Origin: Hungateiclostridiaceae bacterium UBA1305
GTDB lineage: Bacteria; Bacillota; Clostridia; Acetivibrionales; DTU013
Length of the DNA: 43,643 nt
NCBI GenBank assembly: GCA_002307275.1
Contig: DBTX01000083.1
Span: 2,767-46,409, forward strand
Direction of reading: 5' to 3'
Below are positions 1 to 8,377 of the stretch, in pieces. Each line of letters begins with the position of its first letter. The stretch's first letter is position 1. The translations under genes were made by a program, and so were the position numbers. The notes beneath the pieces were generated by a model. It saw nothing but the letters and a program-made list of their open reading frames with translations, did no database searches and was not told the DNA's origin.

Positions 1-42
1 CCTGAAATAATAGTCCCTGCAGTACGCCACATTCTTTCACCG

Positions 43-160
43 GGTGCGAGCACCTCCAGGGAGAAGGACTCTGCAGGTCCGGCTCAGGAACGTCGCGACA
101 GCGAGACGTTCTACGAAATGTAGTCCATTGACGTCGCCCGGACCTCTGACCGTCGGGCGA
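43..160. repeat. Cluster of three hairpin-forming inverted repeats in the 1-335 intergenic region
   Basis: Three inverted repeats lie close together: GGTGC/GCACC at 43-54, GAACGTC/GACGTTC at 88-111, and TCGCCCG/CGGGCGA at 134-160. The stretch 1-335 has no convincing gene; a 74-codon minus-strand frame through it lacks a family match and is interrupted in character by the palindromes. The density of GC-rich palindromes in otherwise AT-richer intergenic DNA suggests a mobile intergenic repeat or a structured RNA. It lies downstream of argH, so it could also help end the argGH transcript, but there is no T-run after any hairpin. Confidence 0.45.
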
Positions 161-271
161 AAAATGGCACTCTTCACAATGATAGAATATTGCGCATTCA
201 TAGAATACTGCGTATAAATGTTTTTGGAAACCGGTATTTTGTAAGAGCGCGCATTGCGCATCCGATATATG

Positions 272-284
272 GTCCCCTTGACAT
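272..284 (-). repeat. Short dispersed repeat shared with the 6155-6167 intergenic region
   Basis: The 13 bases here are the exact reverse complement of 6155-6167. Both copies lie next to a TGCGCAT sequence: at 255-261 in reverse orientation here, and at 6144-6150 there. The similarity therefore extends loosely beyond the exact core. This looks like two degenerate members of one intergenic repeat family placed at opposite ends of the argGH-ruvCAB-queH block. Confidence 0.5.
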
Positions 285-335
285 GGCCGCCCCTACATTA
301 CATCCCGTTCATTGTGCATACTTTATAGGTTGAAC

Positions 336-1712
336 CTATTGGTCTTTCAAAAACTCTCTGCCGCTTTCAATGGAGGCTTTAACGCTTTCGGCTGAGGGAC
401 CTCCGGGTAAATTCCTTCCTGATACGCATTTTTCGAGACTGACCTCAATGTAGACGTCCTGTTCTATCTTATCGGAAAATCCCTTAAACTCTTCCAATGA
501 AAGCTCCTCAATAGCTTTGCTGTTATTGATACAATACAGGACCATCTTTCCGATTATTTCATGGGCGCTGCGGAAGGGGATTCCTTTTTTGACCAGATAA
601 TCGGCCACATCGGTTGCGTTGGTGAAGCCGCCCTGGGCAGCCTTATACATGTTATCCTTCTTTATTTTCATTGTAGCCAGCATTTTAGTAAAAACCGGAA
701 GGCACATTTTTACTGTGTCAATGGCGTCGAAAATGGCTTCCTTGTCCTCCTGCATGTCTTTGTTATAAGCAAGGGGGAGAGATTTCATCACAGTGAGAAG
801 TGTCATCAGCGAGCCATAGACTCTGCCCGTTTTACCCCTTACCAATTCGGCCACATCGGGGTTTTTCTTTTGGGGCATGATACTGCTGCCTGTGCTGAAG
901 GCATCATCCATTTCCACAAAGGAAAATTCACCGGAAGACCAGAGTACCATTTCTTCGCTGAACCTGCTCAGATGCATCATGATCATGGAAATGCAGGAGG
1001 CGAGTTCTATTGCGAAATCCCTGTCACTGACGCCGTCCAGACTGTTCTCCGTGATGGCTGAAAAGCCGAGCTTTTCAGCAACAAACTGTCTGTCCAGCGG
1101 GTAGGTCGTACCGGCGAGTGCACCGGAACCCAGCGGCATGACATCCATACGCTTGTAGCAATCCTCCAGTCTGCCAATATCGCGCCGGAACATCTGGAAG
1201 TAGGCCATCATATGGTGGGCGAGCGTTACCGGCTGCGCCCTCTGCAGGTGTGTATAACCTGGCAGGATGGTGTCCAGATGCCGCTCCGATATGTCAAGCA
1301 GCGTATGGAGAAGGTCTGTCAGCATAAGTTTTATCGCAGCGGTCTCGGCTTTCAGGTACATGCGGAGATCCAACGCTACCTGATCGTTGCGGCTCCTGCC
1401 TGTATGCAGCCTTTTACCGGTATCCCCGATGCGGGAAATCAATATCGTTTCTATATTCATGTGGATATCTTCAGCATCAATTTCAAACTGGACCTGGCCT
1501 TTTTCGATATCTGCCAGTATTTCATGCAATGTGGTGCAGATCAGCTTCGCGTCCTCAGCAGGAATAATGCCGCACTTGCCCAGCATTTCTGCATGAGCCA
1601 GGCTGCCCTCGATATCCTGCATGTACATCCTGGCATCAAAGCGGATGGATGAGTTGAAATCATCTACTGATTTGTCTGTGCTTGCGGCGAATCTGCCTCC
1701 CCAAAGTTTCAT
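336..1712 (-). CDS. argH: Argininosuccinate lyase
   Basis: This cytoplasmic enzyme splits argininosuccinate into arginine and fumarate, the last step of arginine synthesis. The protein is 458 residues, normal for the family. It opens with MKLWGGRF, contains HTGRSRNDQVALDLR, TLPGYTHLQRAQP-like sequence, and the fumarase/aspartase-superfamily signature GSSIMPQKKNP with the catalytic serine loop. The start at 1712 is chosen because it gives the conserved N-terminus and has a GAGAGG ribosome binding site; an upstream in-frame ATG would add 22 unrelated residues. It lies 220 bases downstream of argG on the same strand, so the two are probably one operon under the ARG-box promoter near 3221-3268. 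The identification is secure. Confidence 0.97.
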   Translation of the reverse strand: MKLWGGRFAASTDKSVDDFNSSIRFDARMYMQDIEGSLAHAEMLGKCGIIPAEDAKLICTTLHEILADIEKGQVQFEIDAEDIHMNIETILISRIGDTGKRLHTGRSRNDQVALDLRMYLKAETAAIKLMLTDLLHTLLDISERHLDTILPGYTHLQRAQPVTLAHHMMAYFQMFRRDIGRLEDCYKRMDVMPLGSGALAGTTYPLDRQFVAEKLGFSAITENSLDGVSDRDFAIELASCISMIMMHLSRFSEEMVLWSSGEFSFVEMDDAFSTGSSIMPQKKNPDVAELVRGKTGRVYGSLMTLLTVMKSLPLAYNKDMQEDKEAIFDAIDTVKMCLPVFTKMLATMKIKKDNMYKAAQGGFTNATDVADYLVKKGIPFRSAHEIIGKMVLYCINNSKAIEELSLEEFKGFSDKIEQDVYIEVSLEKCVSGRNLPGGPSAESVKASIESGREFLKDQ

Positions 1713-1932
1713 ACACAATACCTCTCGTTTCAAATATAATAGGGAAAGGGAAAGCCCGGAGTATGGAGCTTTCCCCAAATAACTACTTATTAAGGACTTA
1801 CAGGCACATCGGAGCGATCAGGTTCTTCAGTAATTTTCAGGATATGGTAAGTAACTCTCGATAGCAATACCTCTGCAGGCTCTCCGTGCCTCATCAGACC
1901 TCTCACGCTTTCCCAGGACTTCTATGAACTCC

Positions 1933-3153
1933 TCAGGTTTTCCCTTGTTCCTTCTCCATCATGAGCGCCCTGACCTTGATCGGAAGGCCGAACAGGTTGA
2001 TGAAGCCTTCGGCATCCTTCTGGTTGTAAACGGCATCGCGTCCAAAGGTGGAGAGCTCTTCACTATAAAGGGAGTACTGGGACTGTGCGCCAGCCGGCAT
2101 GCAATTGCCCTTGTAAAGTTTCATGCGCACGGTGCCTGTAACATTCTGCTGTGTGCTGTCGACAAAGGCGGAAAGAGCTTCTCTCAACGGTGTAAACCAC
2201 TGCCCGAAGTAAACCAGCTCTGCGAATCTCTGCGAGACGATGTCCTTGTAATGCAGTGTGTCCCTGTCCAGGCAAAGCAGCTCAAGTTCCCTGTGGGCCG
2301 CATAAAGAATGGTGCCGCCGGGAGTTTCGTATACACCTCTGGACTTCATACCAACCAGCCTGTTTTCGACCATGTCGATGATTCCTACGCCGTTAGCTGC
2401 GCCAAGTTTGTTCAATGCGTCGATCAGTTCGATCGGCGCGTATTCAACTCCGTCGACCTTTTTCGGAATACCTTTTTCGAAATATATTTCAACATAAGTT
2501 GCTTTATCGGGTGCTTTTTCCGGTGAAACCATCAGCTTAAGCAGCTTGTCGTACTGCGGCTCGTTCCAGGGGTTCTCCAGATCCTGTCCCTCGTGGCTCA
2601 GATGCCACAGGTTCCTGTCCATGCTGTAGTTGTCCTTCTTTGTAACGGGAATCGGAATATTTCTTGCCGTTGCATAATCAATGGCATCTTCCCTCGACTT
2701 GATATCCCAGATCCTCCAAGGCGCAATGATTTTAAGGTGCGGCGCCAGCGCCTTGACGGTCAGTTCGAATCTGACCTGGTCATTGCCCTTACCTGTTGCG
2801 CCATGGCAGATTGCTGTTGCACCTTCTCTGAGAGCGATCTCGACCATTCTCTTTGCAATGATCGGCCTGGCAAAAGAGGTGCCCAGCAGATATTTGCCTT
2901 CGTATATGGCATTTGCCTTTAATGTAGGGTAAATAAAATCGGTAATGAATTCTTCCCTAAGGTCTTCAATATATATTTTGCTTGCGCCTGTTTTTATCGC
3001 TTTTTCATTCAACGGCGCCAGCTCTTCGCCCTGTCCAACGTCGCCAGCCATCGCGATGACTTCGTAATCGTAGTTTTCCTTCAGCCACGGGATGATAATG
3101 GATGTATCAAGACCGCCCGAATATGCAAGTACTACTTTTTCCTTTTGACTCAT
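1933..3153 (-). CDS. argG: Argininosuccinate synthase
   Basis: This enzyme joins citrulline and aspartate with ATP to make argininosuccinate, the step before ArgH. The 406-residue protein begins with VVLAYSGGLDTS, the ATP-pyrophosphatase P-loop of the family. It also carries the characteristic GCHGATGKGNDQVRFE-like segment (seen as CHGATGKGNDQVRFE) and YSMDRNLWHLSHEG. Start at 3153 follows a GGAGG site seven bases upstream. It is the first gene of the minus-strand argGH unit. The promoter lies about 70-95 bases upstream, with ARG boxes over the -35. Reading frame two past the stop (1827-1960) stays open for about 43 codons without a start; see findings. Confidence 0.97.
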   Translation of the reverse strand: MSQKEKVVLAYSGGLDTSIIIPWLKENYDYEVIAMAGDVGQGEELAPLNEKAIKTGASKIYIEDLREEFITDFIYPTLKANAIYEGKYLLGTSFARPIIAKRMVEIALREGATAICHGATGKGNDQVRFELTVKALAPHLKIIAPWRIWDIKSREDAIDYATARNIPIPVTKKDNYSMDRNLWHLSHEGQDLENPWNEPQYDKLLKLMVSPEKAPDKATYVEIYFEKGIPKKVDGVEYAPIELIDALNKLGAANGVGIIDMVENRLVGMKSRGVYETPGGTILYAAHRELELLCLDRDTLHYKDIVSQRFAELVYFGQWFTPLREALSAFVDSTQQNVTGTVRMKLYKGNCMPAGAQSQYSLYSEELSTFGRDAVYNQKDAEGFINLFGLPIKVRALMMEKEQGKT

Positions 3154-3220
3154 ATAAATTCCTCCACAACTATGCTAAAATGTTTTTTAGAACCAATCTT
3201 ATTTTACCTATTTTTATTAG

Positions 3221-3249
3221 ATTATACAACAGGGTGTATAATTATGCAA
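3221..3249 (-). promoter_or_regulatory. Sigma-A promoter of argGH
   Basis: On the minus strand the -35 is TTGCAT (3244-3249), then a 17-base spacer, then a perfect TATAAT -10 (3221-3226). Transcription would start near 3214, giving an approximately 60-base leader to argG. The -35 lies inside the first ARG box, the arrangement expected for arginine repression. Confidence 0.8.
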
Positions 3250-3268
3250 TAAAATTTATAAATATTCA
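3235..3268. promoter_or_regulatory. Tandem ARG boxes (ArgR/AhrC operator)
   Basis: Two copies of the ARG-box pattern TGNATWWWWATNCA are present. The first, TGTATAATTATGCA (3235-3248), is a perfect match. The second, TTTATAAATATTCA (3255-3268), has one mismatch. Their starts are 20 bases apart, about two helical turns, as is usual for hexameric ArgR/AhrC binding. They cover and lie upstream of the argG -35 and also sit in front of the divergent ruvC gene. Repression of argGH by arginine-bound ArgR is inferred. Confidence 0.8.
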
Positions 3269-3324
3269 AAATGTTAAGATAAACACGGGAAGCGGCTAAA
3301 CTTTTTAACAGAGAGCAGGCACAA

Positions 3325-3816
3325 ATGATTATAATGGGAATTGACCCTGGATTTGCAATAACAGGGTATGGTATAGTGAAATATGAGGGGAACAAATTTT
3401 CGCCCCTGGAATATGGCGCAGTGCTGACAAAGGTGACAACGCCCTTTGCGCAGCGGCTCCTGCAACTGGATGAAGGGCTTGCGGCTATTATTGAGAAGTA
3501 TAAGCCGGATGCGATTTCTGTGGAGGAATTGTTCTTTAATAAAAATGTTAAAACGGCGATCATGGCGGCGCACGGCAGAGGAATAGCACTTGCAGCTGCT
3601 GCAAGGTCGGGGGCCGAGGTTTTCGAATATACGCCGCTGCAGGTAAAACAGGCCGTTGTTGGCTACGGAAGAGCGGAGAAGGCACAGGTGCAGCAGATGG
3701 TGAAGGTCATATTGAATCTGCCTGCCATTCCAAAGCCGGACGATGTAGCCGACGCGCTCGCAATAGCAGTATGCCATGGCCATTCCTGCAAGATGCTGAA
3801 CCTCGGAATGCGGTAG
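3325..3816 (+). CDS. ruvC: Holliday junction resolvase RuvC
   Basis: RuvC is the endonuclease that cuts Holliday junctions moved by RuvAB during recombinational repair. The protein is 163 residues, typical of the family. It begins MIIMGIDPG, with the first catalytic aspartate in GIDPG. It has the SVEELFFNKN segment with a catalytic glutamate and the C-terminal KPDDVADALAIA with the remaining acidic residues. A second possible ATG at 3334 would start at MGIDPG; a GAGAGCAGG site favours 3325. It is the first gene of a ruvC-ruvA-ruvB-queH run and is divergent from argG. Confidence 0.96.
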   Translation: MIIMGIDPGFAITGYGIVKYEGNKFSPLEYGAVLTKVTTPFAQRLLQLDEGLAAIIEKYKPDAISVEELFFNKNVKTAIMAAHGRGIALAAAARSGAEVFEYTPLQVKQAVVGYGRAEKAQVQQMVKVILNLPAIPKPDDVADALAIAVCHGHSCKMLNLGMR

Positions 3817-3862
3817 CTATTTTGAAGTAATCATATATTGAAATTGATATTGGAGGGCTGAT

Positions 3863-4468
3863 ATGTACGCATATATTAAAGGAAAGCTTGAGGTAAGAGG
3901 CGGAGATTATGTAATAATTGAAGCTGGCGGGATAGGGTACAAGGTGTTCACCTCCCTTTCGACAATTGAAGCAGCAGGCCAGCCCGGACATGAATTCAAA
4001 GCATTCACGCACCTGTATGTCAGGGAAGATATCATGAGTCTCTACGGATTTGCGACGCAGGAGGAGCTTGGAATGTTCGAGCTGTTGCTGACTGTATCAG
4101 GGGTGGGCCCAAAGGCCGCCCTCGCTCTGTTGTCGGCTGTGTCGCCCTCCAAGTTCGGACTTGCGGTGATTACGGATGACACCAAGACTTTGACAAGAGC
4201 ACAGGGGATCGGCGCAAAAATGGCTCAGAGGATCATTCTCGAACTAAAGGATAAAATCAAGAAGGAACAGCTTGCATTGAATACGGTTGTCGGTTTTGAG
4301 AAAGCAACAGCCATGGGAGGCAGCTCCAGACTGTCTGAGGCGGTGAGTGCACTTATGGTGCTGGGCTATACACCATTTGAGGCAAATAAGGCTGTTGCGG
4401 CTGTGTATTCTGATGATCTGGATCTGGAGACGATTATCATGAATTCACTCAAAGGCTTGATACGCTAA
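3863..4468 (+). CDS. ruvA: Holliday junction branch migration subunit RuvA
   Basis: RuvA is the junction-binding subunit that loads the RuvB motor. It is 201 residues, of normal length. The N-terminal OB-fold begins MYAYIKGKL. Two helix-hairpin-helix motifs follow (LLTVSGVGPKAALALLS and AQGIGAKMAQRIILELKDK). The C-terminal domain III that contacts RuvB begins near residue 155. A TTGGAGGGCTGAT ribosome site precedes the ATG. It lies 46 bases after ruvC and 57 before ruvB, so co-transcription is likely. Confidence 0.97.
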   Translation: MYAYIKGKLEVRGGDYVIIEAGGIGYKVFTSLSTIEAAGQPGHEFKAFTHLYVREDIMSLYGFATQEELGMFELLLTVSGVGPKAALALLSAVSPSKFGLAVITDDTKTLTRAQGIGAKMAQRIILELKDKIKKEQLALNTVVGFEKATAMGGSSRLSEAVSALMVLGYTPFEANKAVAAVYSDDLDLETIIMNSLKGLIR

Positions 4469-4525
4469 TACGTAAGTTACCTATTTTTAAGGTGCTATTT
4501 TTTGATTTAAACGGAGGATAAGCGG

Positions 4526-5557
4526 ATGGATGAGGAAAGGCTGATCGAAAGCGAAGCCGTTAGTGAGGATATTGACGAGACCAGTCTGAGGCCCAGAAGG
4601 TTTAATGAATATATAGGTCAGACAAAGGTAAAGGAAAATCTGAACATATTCATTGAAGCTGCAAAAAGACGCAAGGAAGCGCTGGATCATGTACTGCTTT
4701 ACGGGCCTCCCGGCCTGGGAAAGACAACGCTTGCAGGCATTATTGCATCAGAGCTTGGTGTGAATCTGCGCATAACTTCCGGTCCTGCTATTGAGAAAGC
4801 CGGCGATCTGGCAGCAATCCTTACCAATCTGGGTAGTTATGACGTACTTTTTATAGATGAAATCCACCGGCTTAACAGGAGTGTCGAAGAAATTCTTTAT
4901 CCTGCCATGGAGGATTACGCACTGGATATCATCATCGGCAAAGGCCCAAGTGCGCGATCCATCAGGCTTGATCTCCCAAAATTTACTCTTATCGGCGCGA
5001 CGACCAGAGCAGGCCTGCTGACATCTCCATTGAGGGACCGGTTTGGCGTCATAAACAGACTTGAAATGTATAATAATGAAGAATTGACGCTTATAGTAAA
5101 ACGTTCTGCGGGTATACTGAACATAGAGATACAGGATAAAGGCGCAAAGGAGATTGCACGGCGCTCGAGAGGTACGCCGAGAATTGCCAACAGACTGCTG
5201 AAAAGGGTAAGGGATTTCGCACAGGTGAAGGCGGATGGTGTAATTGATGCCGATGTTGCTGCCATGGCTCTCAGCGCTCTTGAAATAGATAACATAGGAC
5301 TCGACAATACGGACAGGAATATGCTTTTAAGTATTATTGAGAAATTTGGAGGCGGACCGGTAGGGCTTGATACGCTTGCCGCCTGCATTGGTGAAGAAAC
5401 GGAAACAATTGAAGATGTGTATGAGCCTTACCTTTTGCAGCTTGGCTTTATCAATAAGACGCCAAGGGGCAGGATGGCCACGAAGCTGGCGTACGACCAT
5501 CTGGGGATGAAAATGAAGGGCGAATGGTACGAGCAGGAGGAGATCAAGACCGAATGA
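4526..5557 (+). CDS. ruvB: Holliday junction branch migration helicase RuvB
   Basis: RuvB is the AAA+ ATPase motor that drives branch migration with RuvA. The protein is 343 residues. It has the RuvB N-terminal signature RPRRFNEYIGQ, Walker A GPPGLGKTTLA, Walker B FIDEIHRL, sensor-1 GATTRAG, and the C-terminal winged-helix with GGGPVGLDTLA. The start follows GGAGGATAAGCGG. Its stop codon overlaps the queH start (ATGA), which indicates translational coupling. Confidence 0.98.
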   Translation: MDEERLIESEAVSEDIDETSLRPRRFNEYIGQTKVKENLNIFIEAAKRRKEALDHVLLYGPPGLGKTTLAGIIASELGVNLRITSGPAIEKAGDLAAILTNLGSYDVLFIDEIHRLNRSVEEILYPAMEDYALDIIIGKGPSARSIRLDLPKFTLIGATTRAGLLTSPLRDRFGVINRLEMYNNEELTLIVKRSAGILNIEIQDKGAKEIARRSRGTPRIANRLLKRVRDFAQVKADGVIDADVAAMALSALEIDNIGLDNTDRNMLLSIIEKFGGGPVGLDTLAACIGEETETIEDVYEPYLLQLGFINKTPRGRMATKLAYDHLGMKMKGEWYEQEEIKTE

Positions 5558-6078
5558 AGCTATTAATGCATATGTGCTGTGCGCCATGCTCCACATTCCC
5601 ATTGTCGCAGCTGCGGCAGGAGGGTATAGAGCCTGAAGGCGTTTACTTTAATCCGAACATACATCCGATTGAGGAATTTGAGAGGCGCAGGGAGAATGTT
5701 GCTAAACTGGCTGAAATAAAAGGTCTGAAGGTCGAGTATTTTGATGATTTCAGGCAGCCCGAATGGGAAAGCTTCAATGGGACGGGTGACGCCAGATGTA
5801 CCATGTGCTATGCCGTCAGACTTGAGAAAGCTGCGGAGCTTGCTGCTGCAGGAGGCTATGACGCTTTCACCACATCCTTGCTGGTCAGTCCGTATCAGAA
5901 GCATGACCTTATAAAACAACTTGGAGAAAAATATGCCGCAAAGTACGGCATCGAGTTCTTTTACAGAGACTTCCGTCCCGGTTTCAGGCAGGGGCAGCAG
6001 GAAGCCAGGGAACTTGGCCTGTACCGCCAGAAATATTGCGGCTGTATCATTTCGCTAAATGAACGCCAGACCAAATAG
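5554..6078 (+). CDS. queH: Epoxyqueuosine reductase QueH
   Basis: QueH (formerly DUF208) is a metal/iron-sulfur enzyme that reduces epoxyqueuosine to queuosine in tRNA anticodons and replaces QueG in many anaerobes. The 174-residue protein has an N-terminal CCAPC motif, a central CTMC motif and a C-terminal YCGC motif, the cysteine clusters typical of QueH. The start at 5554 is preferred because it gives MKLLMHMCCAPC, sits behind a GGAGGAG site inside ruvB, and overlaps the ruvB stop by ATGA. Pairing with ruvCAB is common in Firmicutes. Confidence 0.92.
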   Translation: MKLLMHMCCAPCSTFPLSQLRQEGIEPEGVYFNPNIHPIEEFERRRENVAKLAEIKGLKVEYFDDFRQPEWESFNGTGDARCTMCYAVRLEKAAELAAAGGYDAFTTSLLVSPYQKHDLIKQLGEKYAAKYGIEFFYRDFRPGFRQGQQEARELGLYRQKYCGCIISLNERQTK

Positions 6079-6154
6079 ATAGCGTCTATTGCACATTATC
6101 ATATTGTTATGAACAATTTCAAGAACGCGTAATATATAAAGTATGCGCATTCCT

Positions 6155-6245
6155 ATGTCAAGGGGACAGGTACGGTCGCAAACCAGAGGAACCGTCCCCT
6201 TGGTTCCTGCCGGTCGCAAACCAGAGGAACCGTCCCTTTGGTTCC
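6155..6245. repeat. Tandem palindromic intergenic repeat (two 34-base copies)
   Basis: Two nearly identical 34-base units lie at 6174-6207 and 6212-6245 with a 38-base period; they differ by one base. Each contains GGAACC and GGTTCC arms around the core GTCCC(C/T)TT. The segment AAGGGGAC upstream (6160-6167) can pair with GTCCCCTT of the first unit, so the whole block can fold. The gap 6079-6408 holds no gene. This type of GTCCCCTTGGTTCC element is familiar as noncoding intergenic repeats in Clostridia. It follows queH and may act as its transcript end, but no T-run is present. Confidence 0.75.
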
Positions 6246-6408
6246 GAAGTACTAATATGTCTGACGGACTATCCAATTTTACCTTCTGATTACAAAATGG
6301 TTAAAGGTTGATGAATATGGTAGGGAAAACGCTGCATTTGTCGAAATAATATTTATAAGAAATTATTTTGACACTTTATACGAAAGCAAAGTATTATGGG
6401 GGCAATTG

Positions 6409-8109
6409 ATGAAAAGAATCGCAGCGGTAGTATTGGCATTTTCCCTGTTGGCTTCAACAGCAGGCAGTTCATATTCATTTGCGGTAAATGCCGTATCCAG
6501 GAATCAGATAGCCACGGGGTTTCTGACAGGTGTCAAATACAGCTCCAGCGAGGGAAGTGAGGCTGTTTCCATCTATGCGCGGAAATACGAGGATTACAGT
6601 GTCATGGAACTGACAAGCCCCAAAAGAATCGTCGTTGATATTTTCAACGCACAGTCGACGGGCAAGCAGCAGGTTATCCAGGCTAACGGAAAAATGATCA
6701 AACGCATCAGATATGCACAGTTTGACACCTATACGGCAAGAGTTGTGCTTGAAGTCAGCGGTGATGTGGAATACGGTATAGAAAATACAGATACGGGACT
6801 GCTGCTATTTATTGGCGAAAAGCCCGGCGTTCATGAACAGGAAGAAGAGCAGGAAATTCCTCCGGCTGACTCCAATGTGAATCAGCAAACCATTACAGTC
6901 CACAGCAAATTTAAAATACAATACAGCCCTAGTGGGACAGGAGAGGATGTTTCCATCCTTTTGGGCAATTATGCCGGCTATCGGGTCACAAGGCTTACCG
7001 ATCCGGAAAGACTGGTCGTCAGCATCCCGAATCCTAAATATACCGGTACGGCCAAGCATGCGGATGTCAATGGCAGCCAGTTAAAGAGCGTCGACTATAC
7101 AAAAACAAGCAAAAATGGCGCAATTATTACATTGGGCTTGAATGCTCAATCCCAGTACAGTGTTTCAGAGGAAAAGGGCAGACTGGTTCTGAGTATGCAG
7201 CCATCCACCTATAAACACATCACATATCACAGTTCCGGTGACAGGGTTTATTTTGAACTGCAGGATACAACACTTACATCCGGCAGTGAGTTTTTGCAGG
7301 AATTATATACGGGCAGTTATGATAAGACAGGATTGAATTATACGGTCACTTTCCCCACTGGCCAGGCTGATCTTGGCAATGGTGTTTTGAATATAAATGA
7401 TGCATATCTGAAATCAGTGGAAGTGAAGACGAACCCGGAGGTCGGAACTACCAGCCTGATTTTCAATGGAGCCGGCAAATATGTGTATTTCCCCTATACC
7501 CGAAATAATCCTGGTATTACGGCAATCACAGTCCTCAAACCTGCTGCTGAAGGTCAGAAGATCGTAGTGATCGATGCGGGTCATGGTGCAGCGATGACAG
7601 GTGCAGTTTATAAGAGCCTGTATGAAAAAGATCTGAACCTTGATATCGCGAAGCGTTTGAATACGCTGCTGGAGAAGAAAGGTGTAAAAACCTATATGAT
7701 CAGGGAGGATGACAGTGATGTCGCCAATTACGAGAGGGCATACATCGCCAACAAATTAGGTGCCAGGCTGTATCTGAGCATACATAACAACGCCATTGAC
7801 AATCAAAGCTACAGAGGCACCATGTCTTTATATTGCCCGTCAGACAGCAGCGGTTTTACCGGCAAGGACTTTGCGGAGATCATACAGAGCAAATTACTTG
7901 CCAGATTAGGTACAGTCAACAGAGATGTCAGGGACAGACCGGACCTGATCGTGCTAAAAGCCACGAATATGCCCGCTGCGTTGGCTGAGATCGCTTATAT
8001 GACCAATAGTGCCGACAGAAGCAATCTGCAAAAGACATCCTTCAGGCAGAATGCAGCGCAGGCATTATGCGATTCTGTCGTAAAAGCGCTGACAAAGGTG
8101 AATCAGTAA
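6409..8109 (+). CDS. Secreted N-acetylmuramoyl-L-alanine amidase with two AMIN-like domains
   Basis: This enzyme is predicted to cleave the amide bond between MurNAc and the peptide stem of peptidoglycan. The 566-residue protein has a signal peptide (about residues 1-27), two AMIN-type wall-targeting domains (about 30-135 and 160-265), a further beta-rich linker, and an Amidase_3 catalytic domain from about 383. Catalytic-domain marks are VIDAGHGA (zinc histidine), YEKDLNLDIAKRL (glutamate), SIHNNA (second histidine) and the late ALAEIAYMTN (glutamate). The ATG at 6409 is preferred over the TTG just before it because GGGGG lies six bases upstream. A strong terminator follows the gene. Role in sporulation, division or growth cannot be told from sequence. 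Confidence 0.93.
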   Translation: MKRIAAVVLAFSLLASTAGSSYSFAVNAVSRNQIATGFLTGVKYSSSEGSEAVSIYARKYEDYSVMELTSPKRIVVDIFNAQSTGKQQVIQANGKMIKRIRYAQFDTYTARVVLEVSGDVEYGIENTDTGLLLFIGEKPGVHEQEEEQEIPPADSNVNQQTITVHSKFKIQYSPSGTGEDVSILLGNYAGYRVTRLTDPERLVVSIPNPKYTGTAKHADVNGSQLKSVDYTKTSKNGAIITLGLNAQSQYSVSEEKGRLVLSMQPSTYKHITYHSSGDRVYFELQDTTLTSGSEFLQELYTGSYDKTGLNYTVTFPTGQADLGNGVLNINDAYLKSVEVKTNPEVGTTSLIFNGAGKYVYFPYTRNNPGITAITVLKPAAEGQKIVVIDAGHGAAMTGAVYKSLYEKDLNLDIAKRLNTLLEKKGVKTYMIREDDSDVANYERAYIANKLGARLYLSIHNNAIDNQSYRGTMSLYCPSDSSGFTGKDFAEIIQSKLLARLGTVNRDVRDRPDLIVLKATNMPAALAEIAYMTNSADRSNLQKTSFRQNAAQALCDSVVKALTKVNQ

Positions 8110-8199
8110 ATGTGGTAATATTGTCGTAACAAGCCTGTAACAGCCTTGTAACAGGCTGACAGCAAACAGTTCTATTGTATAAATATCTATAAAAAAAGT

Positions 8200-8233
8200 C
8201 AGTGGAATTTAGGTATTCTACTGTTTTTTTTTT
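8200..8233 (+). terminator. Intrinsic terminator after the amidase gene
   Basis: The stem CAGTGGAAT/ATTCTACTG (one G-U pair) has a six-base loop and is followed by ten T residues. A second hairpin without T-run (GCCTGTAACA/TGTAACAGGC, about 8132-8155) precedes it. Confidence 0.88.
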
Positions 8234-8276
8234 GGTATTTCATGTGTTACCATTAAAATAATAGCTTATAGCTATA

Positions 8277-8313
8277 ATGCAAAAAAGAAATAATACAGCA
8301 GGCTTTTTTGCAT
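8277..8313. repeat. Perfect 11-bp inverted repeat in the leader of the GerMN gene
   Basis: ATGCAAAAAAG at 8277-8287 pairs exactly with CTTTTTTGCAT at 8303-8313 around a 15-base loop. It starts at the end of a TATAAT (8273-8278), so it would lie at or just after a transcription start for the lipoprotein gene at 8378. It could be a protein-binding operator or an mRNA leader hairpin. Confidence 0.5.
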
Positions 8314-8377
8314 GGGAAATACTAAAGGCCTTAATAGTTGTCCATAATTATATTAATTACGATTATGGGAGGACTAT

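Noticed and set aside
37..261. A 74-codon minus-strand frame at the left edge.
   Set aside because: It runs through three inverted repeats, has no proper ribosome site and resembles no family.
325..339. Palindrome ATAGGTT-G-AACCTAT over the argH stop codon.
   Set aside because: The arms leave only one base for a loop, so it cannot fold as a simple RNA hairpin, and it has no T-run.
561..1652. Long plus-strand open frames opposite argH (561-1061 and 1212-1652).
   Set aside because: They are shadows of the conserved argH coding sequence, with no family match and no ribosome site.
1924..2526. A 200-codon plus-strand frame opposite argG.
   Set aside because: It is antisense to conserved argG codons and has no recognisable domain.
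6368..6397. TTGACA with TATTAT 18 bases later, just before the amidase gene.
   Set aside because: Its start point would fall near 6404, which would remove the GGGGG ribosome site at 6398-6402 used for the ATG at 6409. It may be chance, so it is not listed as a promoter.
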